Source of the DNA: Amoebophrya sp. AT5.2
Lineage: Eukaryota; Sar; Dinophyceae; Syndiniales; Amoebophryaceae
Direction: 5' to 3'
DNA: 15,192 nucleotides
Assembly (NCBI GenBank): GCA_005223375.1
Contig: RXOD01005232.1
Span: forward strand, 1 to 15,192
This document shows positions 1-7,774 of the stretch, piece after piece. Every line of letters starts with the position of its first letter. Positions within the stretch are counted from its first letter, which is position 1. The notes beneath the pieces were generated by a model. It did not search any database, was not told where the DNA came from, and worked only from the letters and a program-made list of their open reading frames with translations. A program made the translations under genes and the position numbers.

Positions 1-1956
1 GCTGCAAGCTCCGCCGCGGAAAGCAAGAAAGGAACGACGACGGAGGCCGTAGGAACGACGGGCAGCACCACGTCGGTCCCGCCTTCTGTTGATCAAACTC
101 TGAATGGCGGAGCAGGTGTCCTCGTCGCGTCCGCCACGTCCGCACCCGCCCCGACGAGTTCCACAACTTCGCCTCCGTCCCTTGCCGCCGAAGCAGCCGC
201 AACATCTTCGGCGTCCGCACAAAAGTCAAAGACCGGCGACGGCGGCAGGTTCCTGGGCACGTTCTGGACGGGCAACAACGAGCAGTGCTACTCCGAGCTG
301 CTGAATTTCTGCACCCAGTGCGAGCGCACGCCCCCACAAACGGAGGAGCGGCGGACCTGCTGCCGAATTTCGAATCCGGACAGCGCCGACGACGAGACGC
401 GGTGCAACATCCGCACGGCGTCGAAATCGAAGTGCAACGATCTGCTGTACAACCACCACCAATACGGCGGACAAATCATCCCCAGGGGCCCGACGCGCCC
501 GACCGCACAGAGGCTGCATTCGATGCGAGCGGGCGGTCGTTCCCCTGACCCCAACCAGGGCCGCCAAGCTGGTTTCCCATCCAGGCTGGTTCCGCCAGCT
601 ACGAGGGCGAAGGCGAACGTCGTTGGGTCCTCGAACGGGGGGCAAAGTAGACCCATTTTCGACGCGCGGGGAAACCGAATTGCGGGCTCGTATCCGGCGA
701 GTAGCGCGGGCGGCGGAGGGCGTCGACGAGAGCGAGAAAGGCAGCTGCGTTTGCTGACGGGGGAGCAGGGTGTAGAGGTTGAGGCTGAAACTTCAGAAAG
801 GCACGACATCTCGCCGGTATTGGACCTCGCAACAGCGGACTACCTGTTTACCGCGTATGGCGGGAACCCACTGCGTGCACTGGCGGAGGACTATTTTGCC
901 GTCGGAGAAGAGGAAGAAGAAGCGACCGGCGCCCCCCGCCAGCTCCAGGCCGAGGCTGCACGGTTGGTCTTTGGTCGGGAGAAGTTCTACTGCCTCATTT
1001 TTCTCGGCGGCCGCAACTTCCCCAACTATCTCTCGAAGGCCGAGCTCGACGCCGCGGGAGCTGCTTCTGCAGGGGCTGCGGTTCCCGACCCCAACAGTCC
1101 GCAGAACCAGCCGCCCGTCCAGGGCGCCGCGAATCTGATCATCTTCCAGCACTTTTTCGCCCCTGCGCAACTCCGCCAGGCCATGCACCAGATGGCGCTC
1201 TGCCGGTCCTTCTACAATTTGAAGGGCGAGAATGCCAACGAGCCCGACGTGCACGTGTGCAAGGACACTATCCCAAAAATCGGGGACTTCTTCACCCCGG
1301 TGCACGAAACCAACTGCAACGTGATCTCCATTGGCATCGCGCGCAACTGGATCTTCGAGCACTCGGTGCTCGAGCGAGGCTGCCGGGTGTGGAGCTTCGA
1401 CCCGACCATGGCCGTGAACGACGTGAACCAGGGGCCGGACCCAAAGCCCTACCGCTCCATCCCCCAGATTCTGTCGTCCAACACCAAACGGCACCCGACC
1501 AACGCGAAGTTCTACTCGCTGGGAATCGGGGCGAGCATGGGGAACAACGGCAACCGGGGGAGCGACAGCTGGGAGAGCACCTCGGTGTACAGCAGCCGCG
1601 GCGCGGGTTTTCGGTACTCGACGGTGACGCTGCAGCACATCATGAAGGAGCTGGCGAAGATCGACCGCGTGCACATACTAAGGATGGACGTGGAGGGCGC
1701 GGAAGTGCCCGTGCTGAACGCGTGGAAACAGGCGGGGCTGTACGACAAAATCGACCAACTGCTGATGGAGGTACACGTGTTCAAGAAATCCCCGAGCACG
1801 GACTTTCCGGCGATGCACAAGGCGCTCGTGACCGCAGTGGGGGAAAAAATGGACCCCTTCTGGATCAACAAAAACGGACACTCGCCGGCAGTCTACGAAG
1901 TGGGCTTCCTGAATCGAGAGCGGTTCGCTAAGGCGGGGGCAGAGCCAAAAGTGTGA
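1..1956 (+). CDS. METTL24-like methyltransferase (Methyltransf_22/FkbM type), 5' partial
   Basis: The frame is open from base 1 to a TGA at 1954-1956 (651 codons visible), so the true start lies outside the window; the ATG at 523 is internal. Residues 1-80 are a Ser/Thr/Ala/Pro-rich, mucin-like linker. Residues 85-160 form a Cys-rich segment (Cys 96, 104, 107, 120, 121, 135, 145). Residues 175-300 are Arg/Gly/Ala-rich linker. The C-terminal ~250 residues carry the methyltransferase signatures: motif I VISIGIARN from 441, an acidic-loop VWSFDPT with Asp467, and MDVEGAE at 562-568, the hallmark of FkbM/Methyltransf_22 enzymes. From family knowledge it should bind S-adenosylmethionine in a Rossmann fold; the methyl acceptor is unknown. 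The Cys-rich and mucin-like N-terminal part suggests a secretory-pathway or surface location, which is inference. No intron is needed. Confidence 0.85.
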   Translation, partial: AASSAAESKKGTTTEAVGTTGSTTSVPPSVDQTLNGGAGVLVASATSAPAPTSSTTSPPSLAAEAAATSSASAQKSKTGDGGRFLGTFWTGNNEQCYSELLNFCTQCERTPPQTEERRTCCRISNPDSADDETRCNIRTASKSKCNDLLYNHHQYGGQIIPRGPTRPTAQRLHSMRAGGRSPDPNQGRQAGFPSRLVPPATRAKANVVGSSNGGQSRPIFDARGNRIAGSYPASSAGGGGRRRERERQLRLLTGEQGVEVEAETSERHDISPVLDLATADYLFTAYGGNPLRALAEDYFAVGEEEEEATGAPRQLQAEAARLVFGREKFYCLIFLGGRNFPNYLSKAELDAAGAASAGAAVPDPNSPQNQPPVQGAANLIIFQHFFAPAQLRQAMHQMALCRSFYNLKGENANEPDVHVCKDTIPKIGDFFTPVHETNCNVISIGIARNWIFEHSVLERGCRVWSFDPTMAVNDVNQGPDPKPYRSIPQILSSNTKRHPTNAKFYSLGIGASMGNNGNRGSDSWESTSVYSSRGAGFRYSTVTLQHIMKELAKIDRVHILRMDVEGAEVPVLNAWKQAGLYDKIDQLLMEVHVFKKSPSTDFPAMHKALVTAVGEKMDPFWINKNGHSPAVYEVGFLNRERFAKAGAEPKV

Positions 1957-1968
1957 GCCATTTATGAA

Positions 1969-1974
1969 AATAAA
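1969..1974 (+). promoter_or_regulatory. AATAAA, candidate polyadenylation signal
   Basis: An AATAAA hexamer lies 13 bases after the methyltransferase stop codon. It is unusually close to the stop, and the same hexamer is not found just behind most other genes here, so it may be chance in AT-rich DNA. Confidence 0.3.
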
Positions 1975-2200
1975 TTGCGAAAAGTAGTGCAAGTTTTCAC
2001 TTCAGTTCGGATTGGCGCCGCTGGCCGTGTGCTCACGACAGAAAAACTCTGGACCACTGCATGGTCTGTGGAAGATCCATCTAGACCTCCATAGCAAGTC
2101 ATAGAATTCTGCTGAGAAGCAGCTCCAGGTCCAGCTTTAGATTTAAGATCGATCATACTTTCTTAAATTTGTGGTCATGAGGCCTGATGCACGACTGTCA

Positions 2201-2222
2201 TGACGATGTCGATGACGATGTC
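2201..2222. repeat. short direct repeat (TGACGATGTC x2)
   Basis: The decamer TGACGATGTC occurs at 2201-2210 and again at 2213-2222, a 12-base period. It is a minor tandem duplication in the spacer with no evident function. Confidence 0.6.
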
Positions 2223-2788
2223 AGGAGTAGCCTAGTAAGCAAAGCTGCGTACATGTGAATGTTGACGTTCCGACCGCGTCTTCTTATGATGAAGATCGGT
2301 TTCTCTTTCTTCGTGGTCCTTTTCTTTTTGTGATAAAAAGGAAAAACATTTTTGATGATCATGATGAAGATAAATCAATGATCACGAACATACATCTTCA
2401 TGCGCCCTCTCTTCCCAGGAAGCCACGTGGAACCCTGGAGTCGGAGCTAGCGTATCCTGCGCCTCCGATACTCATTTTGTTGCGTAAGGCACGTACATCA
2501 GGCAATTCAGACGCAGCTAGTACCGCAACCTATCCCTCAGTAACACCAGTATCGATATCGTAAAATTAAAAATAAAAATTTCTCCTAAAAAAAGGCGTAC
2601 TCGTGCTGGTACCTCGTCAGCCGTTGAATCTGTGAAGATCGCCAAGCGGACGCGGAGCACTTCATAAGCAGAAGACGCGCTACTTTCTCTTGCTTCATGG
2701 CGCGCACGAGTTCTATGCATATCTTCTTTGAAGAATACTCACACAGTAGACAGAACCCTGACACAACGAACTGACAGTCAAAAATACG

Positions 2789-5700
2789 ATGCCGGAGTCT
2801 ACGGCTGCGACAGACTTCACAAACGCTTCGATTGCGTGCATCAGTCGGCACGCATTGACGCGCGATGTTGAAAGCTCCGAGCACTTGCGGAGTCTAGCTC
2901 TCGACCGGTCCTCGCCCTGCCACGAAGGGCGTGGCTTTCGACTGCTCTGCCGCCAGCACCACGCCACCCGCGGCAGTGGCCGCAAGCTCCGGCTGTACGG
3001 CTGGGCTTATATCAAACGACATGCCGATTCCGACATTCTCACAGCAGTCCGCGAGGCGGCCACCAAAAGCACTGCCAAAGGCAGGAGTGAGAAAGGCAAA
3101 GGCAAGTTGTACAGCAAAGTTGGCGGCTGGGGTCGATCTGTTTTCCCAGACGAGCACCGCCGATCATTTGGCCCCCTCCAGGAGAAGGAGTTGCTTGCGT
3201 CGCTCGCGAAGAAACCAATCTACCATGTCGTTATACGCGGTCGGGACTCGCGCTTCGTGCCGCCCGGGGATCGCAATGTGGTGGACATTGTAACCAACTA
3301 CTTTGTGAGCGGCGTGAACGAGTTACGGGACCTCTTCGTGGAGCGTCTGGACGATGTTGTCACGGGCTACTTGGAGACCGGCGAGGAGCCGCTGGAAGCG
3401 TTTCAGGGCTTGATGATGGACCAAGGCTTCCTGTCGTTCTTGGAAGAGTACTACCGCACGGGCGATCAGGTGATCGAGCGCAACCTGAACCTCGTCGGAC
3501 GTCTCGGAGGACACAAATGCTTCCTTCACAACGTGATCAAGCAAAACCACGTGGGGCTGCTTGCGGAGCTGCTACATAAGTACACGGCGCAGGGGGAGAT
3601 CGTCCGCGGCGGTGCACCCTGGCTGCGTCTTGCCGAACCGCTCCTGCCGATGGGCGGGTACGGGGTCACCGCTTTTCACCGCGCAGTCTACGACGGCCAC
3701 CCCGAGTGTCTGGAGGTGTTACTGCAGCATGCGAAGCAGCACAATCTGGAGATCACAGAACTGCGAAACATGGAGTCGAAACAGTGGCAGCAGGAGCACG
3801 GGAAAGAAGGTATGACGCTGCTGGAAATGGCGGCGGAGCAAAAGAATTTCGCCTGCTACAATATGCTGGCGCCGTTTTTCGGAGTAGACCAGAAAAAGGA
3901 CTGCGACGAAGACCAGAACCGTCGGGACCGGCTATCCGAGCTTCTGGTGCCCAGGGTAGAAGTGCACTTTACCAGACCACGCGCTTTGTGTGCTGCGATA
4001 CTGTACTTTGTGAGTCCGCTGGAACTGGAACAAGATCAAGAAGGGGATGAAGTGGCCGAAGCGCACGGCGGCGATGCCCCGAGAAATGTGGTTCTGCGGA
4101 AAGTTTCCGGATCAAAATATGTTCGACTGGCGTCGCAAGCTAACCGTTGCGGCCCCGCGCCTCAGACCGCCCATCATAGCGAGGAAGCAGCGGCCGAAAG
4201 CGTTCCTGTCTTCGAAGTTGGGATGCCGTCTGCCGAAAATTGTAGATCCATGGCCTGGCTCAGTGACGTGGTGTCGGCGTTTCTGGCGGAAACTTGCCGG
4301 GTCGCTCAGATTCAAAGAGATCAAGCCGACGTCGCTATTAACAGCCGCAGCTGTGATGAAAGTGGGCATGATACTCTTCACCAGCGATGCGGAACAACCA
4401 CTTCGACGACGCAACTGGCCAATCTGACGATCCATAACGTCCACATGCGTCACACGCCATCCTGCAGCGACGCAGCGATGTTTCTGGCAAGCATTTTCTC
4501 AGCCTGCGACGAGGCTCTCAAGAAGCATCGCGTGGAACTCACATCACTTAACTTCCGTGCCTGCCGCGCCGAAAAACCGGGCCAAATGATTGCTTCCATG
4601 CTCGACGGGTTGCAGAGCGTGTGCGACAACATGCCGGAAATCGCGGGCTCCAAAATTTTCCAGGGCCTGTCTCTCAACCTCGGGTGGTGCCATCCCCTTT
4701 CGGTGAGCGAATCTCCAGGGTTTGGTAGCTTTTCAGACGGTGGATGCTTGGACTGGCGTGCAGAGGCGGAGATAGGTGCATCGATCGGCTTGCTCGAAGA
4801 CGCAGCAAGAAACACCAGCGCCGGCTCTTCTGGCACAGCGGAAGCCGCGATGGAGCTCGGCGGCGCCGAAGATGACGTGCCTCTAATTGTCGTTGAGCGT
4901 CTTTTGGAGGCGTCTTTCGGATTCGGACCACACGCGAAGACATCTTCGGCTTCGCGCCGTGACATTACCGGCGAAAGACGCAGAGAATCAAGAAGCGACC
5001 CCCTGTTCATCGTGCGTGCAAATCATTACCCCGCCTTTCGGAAGATGATACGCAAGGGTCCGTTTCCGAACCACGTGGTCAAGGCTCGCGTGCTCGCTCT
5101 CTCTGCTGGAACATTGCCGGAAGCCGTACTGCTCAAGATTCTGCGTCGTGTTACGCACCCAGTTCGCGACGAGGTTGCCCGCACCGTTGACGAGCAGGAG
5201 ACCGCAGACTTCGGCACTTCGCTGCTGCTCGTAACTCCGTCGCTGACCGTCTGGAACCAATACTGGGACACCGCGCGACTCCTTGCGACCGAGCCTGTGG
5301 ACGCCGCCGACAATTTGGACCCCGACGTCTTGCTCTACGTCGGGCAATTGCTCCTGTTGTGGCTGCGCCGATGGACGCCTGGACTAGGCTTCGAGGACTT
5401 TTGCGGCGCAACGATCGCGGCGTTGGGGCGGGCGGCGGACTGGCGGGAGGTAACGGACGATCACGTCCGCGACGAACTTTACAGTACTTTTCGGGGCATG
5501 TTGGATCTGGGAATCGAGTGTTTTCTGCGCATGGACGTTGCGTTCCAGCACGCGTTTGCACGACTGAAGCGGAAGGTAGCACAAGACGCAACTTACAGCT
5601 TGCCGTTGCGTCGGTCAAAATTGGCCGCAGGGGCAGCGGTCGCAATGGCCAAGAACGGTGCAGAACAGGGCAGCAATAAAGCCCCGATCGCCGACACCGA

Positions 5701-5896
5701 TCAAGACCTAATCTTCGACGCGGAAGAGGAGGAGGAGGGGGCGCCTCAGGACTTCTTTTCTTACTTCGAGCATCTGGTGCCCGAGTACGTTCGCAAAGAG
5801 CTCCCCCGCACGAGAACTACTCTCGAAAAACTACTGGCCGAGATAAGTACTCGCCGTAAAAAAATCGTCATCCAAAAGAAACAAGAAAATTCGTAA
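2789..5896 (+). CDS. ankyrin-repeat-like protein of unknown function, 1035 aa
   Basis: One uninterrupted frame with mostly C/G-ending codons runs from ATG 2789 to TAA 5894-5896. Residues ~240-375 look like about three diverged ankyrin repeats: a helix pair beginning CFLHNVIKQNHVGLL (from 244), then YGVTAFHRAVYDGHPECLEVLL (291 onward, the clearest, with the T-x-x-H-x-A-x-x-x-G-H pattern), then EGMTLLEMAAEQKNF (from 340). The remainder is predicted largely helical and I do not recognise it. The N-terminal ~120 residues are basic, an acidic Glu run lies near 979, and the C-terminus is Lys-rich. No signal peptide or convincing membrane span is seen. Ankyrin repeats usually mediate protein-protein contacts; no catalytic motif is visible. 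A CAG ends at 2777, eleven bases upstream of the ATG, and could accept a spliced leader. The start is the first in-frame ATG; N-terminal coding is less certain than the rest. Confidence 0.8.
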   Translation: MPESTAATDFTNASIACISRHALTRDVESSEHLRSLALDRSSPCHEGRGFRLLCRQHHATRGSGRKLRLYGWAYIKRHADSDILTAVREAATKSTAKGRSEKGKGKLYSKVGGWGRSVFPDEHRRSFGPLQEKELLASLAKKPIYHVVIRGRDSRFVPPGDRNVVDIVTNYFVSGVNELRDLFVERLDDVVTGYLETGEEPLEAFQGLMMDQGFLSFLEEYYRTGDQVIERNLNLVGRLGGHKCFLHNVIKQNHVGLLAELLHKYTAQGEIVRGGAPWLRLAEPLLPMGGYGVTAFHRAVYDGHPECLEVLLQHAKQHNLEITELRNMESKQWQQEHGKEGMTLLEMAAEQKNFACYNMLAPFFGVDQKKDCDEDQNRRDRLSELLVPRVEVHFTRPRALCAAILYFVSPLELEQDQEGDEVAEAHGGDAPRNVVLRKVSGSKYVRLASQANRCGPAPQTAHHSEEAAAESVPVFEVGMPSAENCRSMAWLSDVVSAFLAETCRVAQIQRDQADVAINSRSCDESGHDTLHQRCGTTTSTTQLANLTIHNVHMRHTPSCSDAAMFLASIFSACDEALKKHRVELTSLNFRACRAEKPGQMIASMLDGLQSVCDNMPEIAGSKIFQGLSLNLGWCHPLSVSESPGFGSFSDGGCLDWRAEAEIGASIGLLEDAARNTSAGSSGTAEAAMELGGAEDDVPLIVVERLLEASFGFGPHAKTSSASRRDITGERRRESRSDPLFIVRANHYPAFRKMIRKGPFPNHVVKARVLALSAGTLPEAVLLKILRRVTHPVRDEVARTVDEQETADFGTSLLLVTPSLTVWNQYWDTARLLATEPVDAADNLDPDVLLYVGQLLLLWLRRWTPGLGFEDFCGATIAALGRAADWREVTDDHVRDELYSTFRGMLDLGIECFLRMDVAFQHAFARLKRKVAQDATYSLPLRRSKLAAGAAVAMAKNGAEQGSNKAPIADTDQDLIFDAEEEEEGAPQDFFSYFEHLVPEYVRKELPRTRTTLEKLLAEISTRRKKIVIQKKQENS

Positions 5897-6490
5897 CTAG
5901 ATGACCTAAGTAAGGTTAAGGATCGACGCGCATACTAGCAGACGCATCTCAGTCTCAACATCTTGATCTTCATCTTTCGTATTTATTCGCTGATCTTGAT
6001 TCTATTTGGCCAATTTCCTATCAAACCATCACCATATGTCCATATGAAAATGAATCAACACGTGCCATGTGAAGAAGCTAGTTACACAACTATGTAAGTC
6101 TTCATCTGAAAGTGCTACTGGTGCAATGAATACTGGCCACACCACGGACGTGCTTCTCATCCCGCTTTGCACGGACCACCTCATCCAGTGATCGTCATGT
6201 TTCCATCTCCATCATCAAAGACACAAGGAAGTAGGGAGCAGCCCCTCTCCGCGGTGCGTGTCGATGTGCATGTGCTGTTTTGTCTCTGGTCAGCTGAGAA
6301 ACGGGACGACTCGAAGGGTAGCCACCCGAACCTGCCCCTCTGGATCTGGTGATCTGCTTCAACAAAAACAGGAGAGACGTCATTCGCATTTTGACAGATT
6401 TGTCGCGACTAGTCTTGCGATTCCGCGGAGCCACGTACTACGGTCTCCTCAGCTACTGCTTGTTCTTCACTTCCGCTGTACTTACAAAGG
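5897..6490. other. intergenic spacer
   Basis: This 594-base spacer contains only short frames without protein-like composition (for example 6167-6352). I see no RNA gene or mobile element. The last 40 bases before 6491 are pyrimidine-rich and end in CTTACAAAG followed by G and ATG, resembling a 3' splice acceptor placed directly at the start codon. Confidence 0.55.
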
Positions 6491-7475
6491 ATGTTTCGTC
6501 CGACAAACAAGCATAAGATCTCACAGGAGCAACAACTGGAACAACAAGCGCGCGGCTCTCCTCCCGCAACTACGAGCGCGGACTTCCCATTGTCCGACGC
6601 CGCTCTTCACCGGGCCGATGAAGCTGCAGAGGATCAGGACTGCGGCCTCGACCACGAGCGCGCCAACGCGCTTCTGCTCGACTACTTCAAGCGGCACAAG
6701 GCTTTCTTTACGCCCGTGGGCACCCCCAAAGACGTGTTCGCTTCGCAGTGCGCCAACGTCCAGGACTGTGAGAACTGGTCCGCGCTGCAGTACCAGTGCC
6801 AGACGCACCAGCAGATGGCGGGTCTCCTCGCCGCGTTTGCGTTCGCGGCGCTCGTCGGCGAGACGGAGGTCGACTACGACCGGGTTTTCGTGAGGAACCG
6901 GCGCTCCTCGCACATCCTACATACATGGTTTGGCCTAGGTGCCGGTGGTGGTGGAGAAAACGCGGAGCAGGATTTGATTTCGCCGCAAACGGTAAACACG
7001 GTCGACCAAATACGGATCTTTCTCGTGATCGCCGCGATGTGCTGCCACATCCGCTCCTTCCTGGGCTTCGTGTGGCACGTTCCACTTCGGCTTGTACTTC
7101 ATCCTTTTCAGCGTCCCCCTGTACGTCTTCAAGTTCTTCGGCTGCAGCGTGGCGTTTCTGCTTTCGGTCCCGCTGGTTTTCTACGTGATCTGCAGCTCGA
7201 CGCAGATCTGTGTTTTTTTGGGCGGGCTGCAAAACATAGCGAACCACTGCGAGCTGGGACTCTACGAAAACTTGCGCGGAGGAGGTGGAGCTTCAGGTGG
7301 TGCTGGAAGTAGTGGAATAAATACTGACCAGTCGTGGGAAAGCACGACGCTGGCGAAGATTTTCTTGCAAAACCCAGATTTGGTAAACACAATGCCGATC
7401 GAAGTACGCGAGGAACGTGAACGCCGCGGCAGGCATTGGAGAAAAGAAGCGTGGAGCTCAGTGAAACGAAGCTGA
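6491..7475 (+). CDS. multi-pass membrane protein, reading frame interrupted (frameshift or tiny intron)
   Basis: Coding starts at ATG 6491. The first frame is hydrophilic to residue ~97, then gives MAGLLAAFAFAALVG (109-123, first membrane helix) and IRIFLVIAAMCCHIRSFLGF (174-193, second). Near 7072-7080 the protein-like frame changes: downstream, frame 3 (open from 7029) encodes further hydrophobic helices around VPLYVFKFF and VAFLLSVPLVFYVI, a soluble tail and TGA at 7473-7475. C-ending codons (TTC, CAC, GGC, TAC, ATC) dominate frame 3 from 7080, while frame 2 loses them there. Skipping one base (about 7079) gives ~327 aa; removing a GT-AG 40-mer (7072-7111) gives ~314 aa. The pattern before and in the first helix weakly recalls TM1 of Orai calcium channels (LL..FA..A.V), but the family is not established. 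The function is unknown. Confidence 0.7.
7072..7111 (+). other. candidate 40-nt intron in the membrane-protein gene
   Basis: The segment begins GTGGCAC and ends CATCCTTTTCAG. Removing it joins GGC TTC GT to C GTC CCC CTG TAC and restores one frame across the gene. Against it, bases 7080-7111 already have strongly coding-like codons in frame 3 and would encode part of a membrane helix, so a one-base indel is equally or more likely. Confidence 0.35.
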
Positions 7476-7521
7476 CGGAGCGATCACCACAATGCCTTAA
7501 TTGGTCCTTGAGCGAAGCGCG

Positions 7522-7531
7522 AGCGATCGCT
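7522..7531. repeat. perfect palindrome AGCGATCGCT
   Basis: This self-complementary decamer lies 47 bases after the membrane-protein stop, inside a GC-rich stretch bordered by AAGC and GCTT that could extend the stem. It could form a 3'-UTR hairpin or be a protein site; neither is shown. Confidence 0.5.
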
Positions 7532-7657
7532 GCTTTGAGTGAGCAAGTACTTTAACTTTTATCTTTAAGTAAAGCAAACCATTTGGACGTGTTCACAAAA
7601 GATTGGACGCTTCATCTTCTTGCTCGTCGAGGATCTGCCAGGTCAACATGGTGCCAA

Positions 7658-7688
7658 GCTAATGGTGGATGCTAATGGAGGTGCTAAT
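7658..7688 (+). repeat. three spaced copies of GCTAAT
   Basis: GCTAAT occurs at 7658-7663, 7671-7676 and 7683-7688 with 12-13-base spacing, the first two extended to GCTAATGG. The motif resembles a branch-point core (CTAAT). It lies 75-105 bases upstream of the TAG acceptor at 7761-7763 that precedes the kinase-like gene. Confidence 0.5.
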
Positions 7689-7774
7689 ATGAAAAAACAA
7701 TTATACGAGAACGTTTTAGTGCACTGCGATCGTCATTCTCATTGCGTCATTGCTTGCCTATAGCGCAATAAACG

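Larger units (their letters stand above)
1957..2788. other. intergenic spacer, AT-richer
   Basis: This 832-base spacer holds the 3' end of the methyltransferase transcript and the 5' flank of the ankyrin gene. It contains short open frames (for example 2255-2563) with no recognisable protein features and no GC-rich third positions, GAT/ATGA-rich tracts around 2290-2400, and a 12-base tandem duplication at 2201-2222. I see no tRNA, rRNA or mobile-element signature. An acceptor-like CAG ends at 2777, eleven bases before the next ATG. Confidence 0.6.
7476..7774. other. intergenic spacer with short repeats
   Basis: This is the shortest spacer (299 bases). It holds a 10-base palindrome at 7522-7531, an imperfect hairpin near 7548-7572 (TACTTTAA versus TTAAGTA), a triple GCTAAT repeat at 7658-7688, and an acceptor-like CCTATAG ending at 7763, eleven bases before the next ATG. 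It presumably carries both the upstream 3' UTR and the downstream promoter or trans-splice signals. Confidence 0.55.

Noticed and set aside
793..1674. Long minus-strand frame (293 aa) opposite the methyltransferase
   Set aside because: It is the antisense shadow of GC-rich codons; its translation is Arg/Val/His-rich with no motif, while the plus strand carries clear methyltransferase signatures.
2255..2563. Small open frame in the first spacer
   Set aside because: AT-rich, no codon bias like the real genes, and no recognisable domain.
4047..4427. Plus-strand frame in another phase inside the ankyrin gene, considered as a frameshift
   Set aside because: The main frame stays open and protein-like throughout; the alternative is basic and has no recognisable feature.
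6491..7475. Firm assignment of the membrane protein as an Orai calcium channel
   Set aside because: Only a loose match over one helix; the number and spacing of helices and the frame break prevent a family call.
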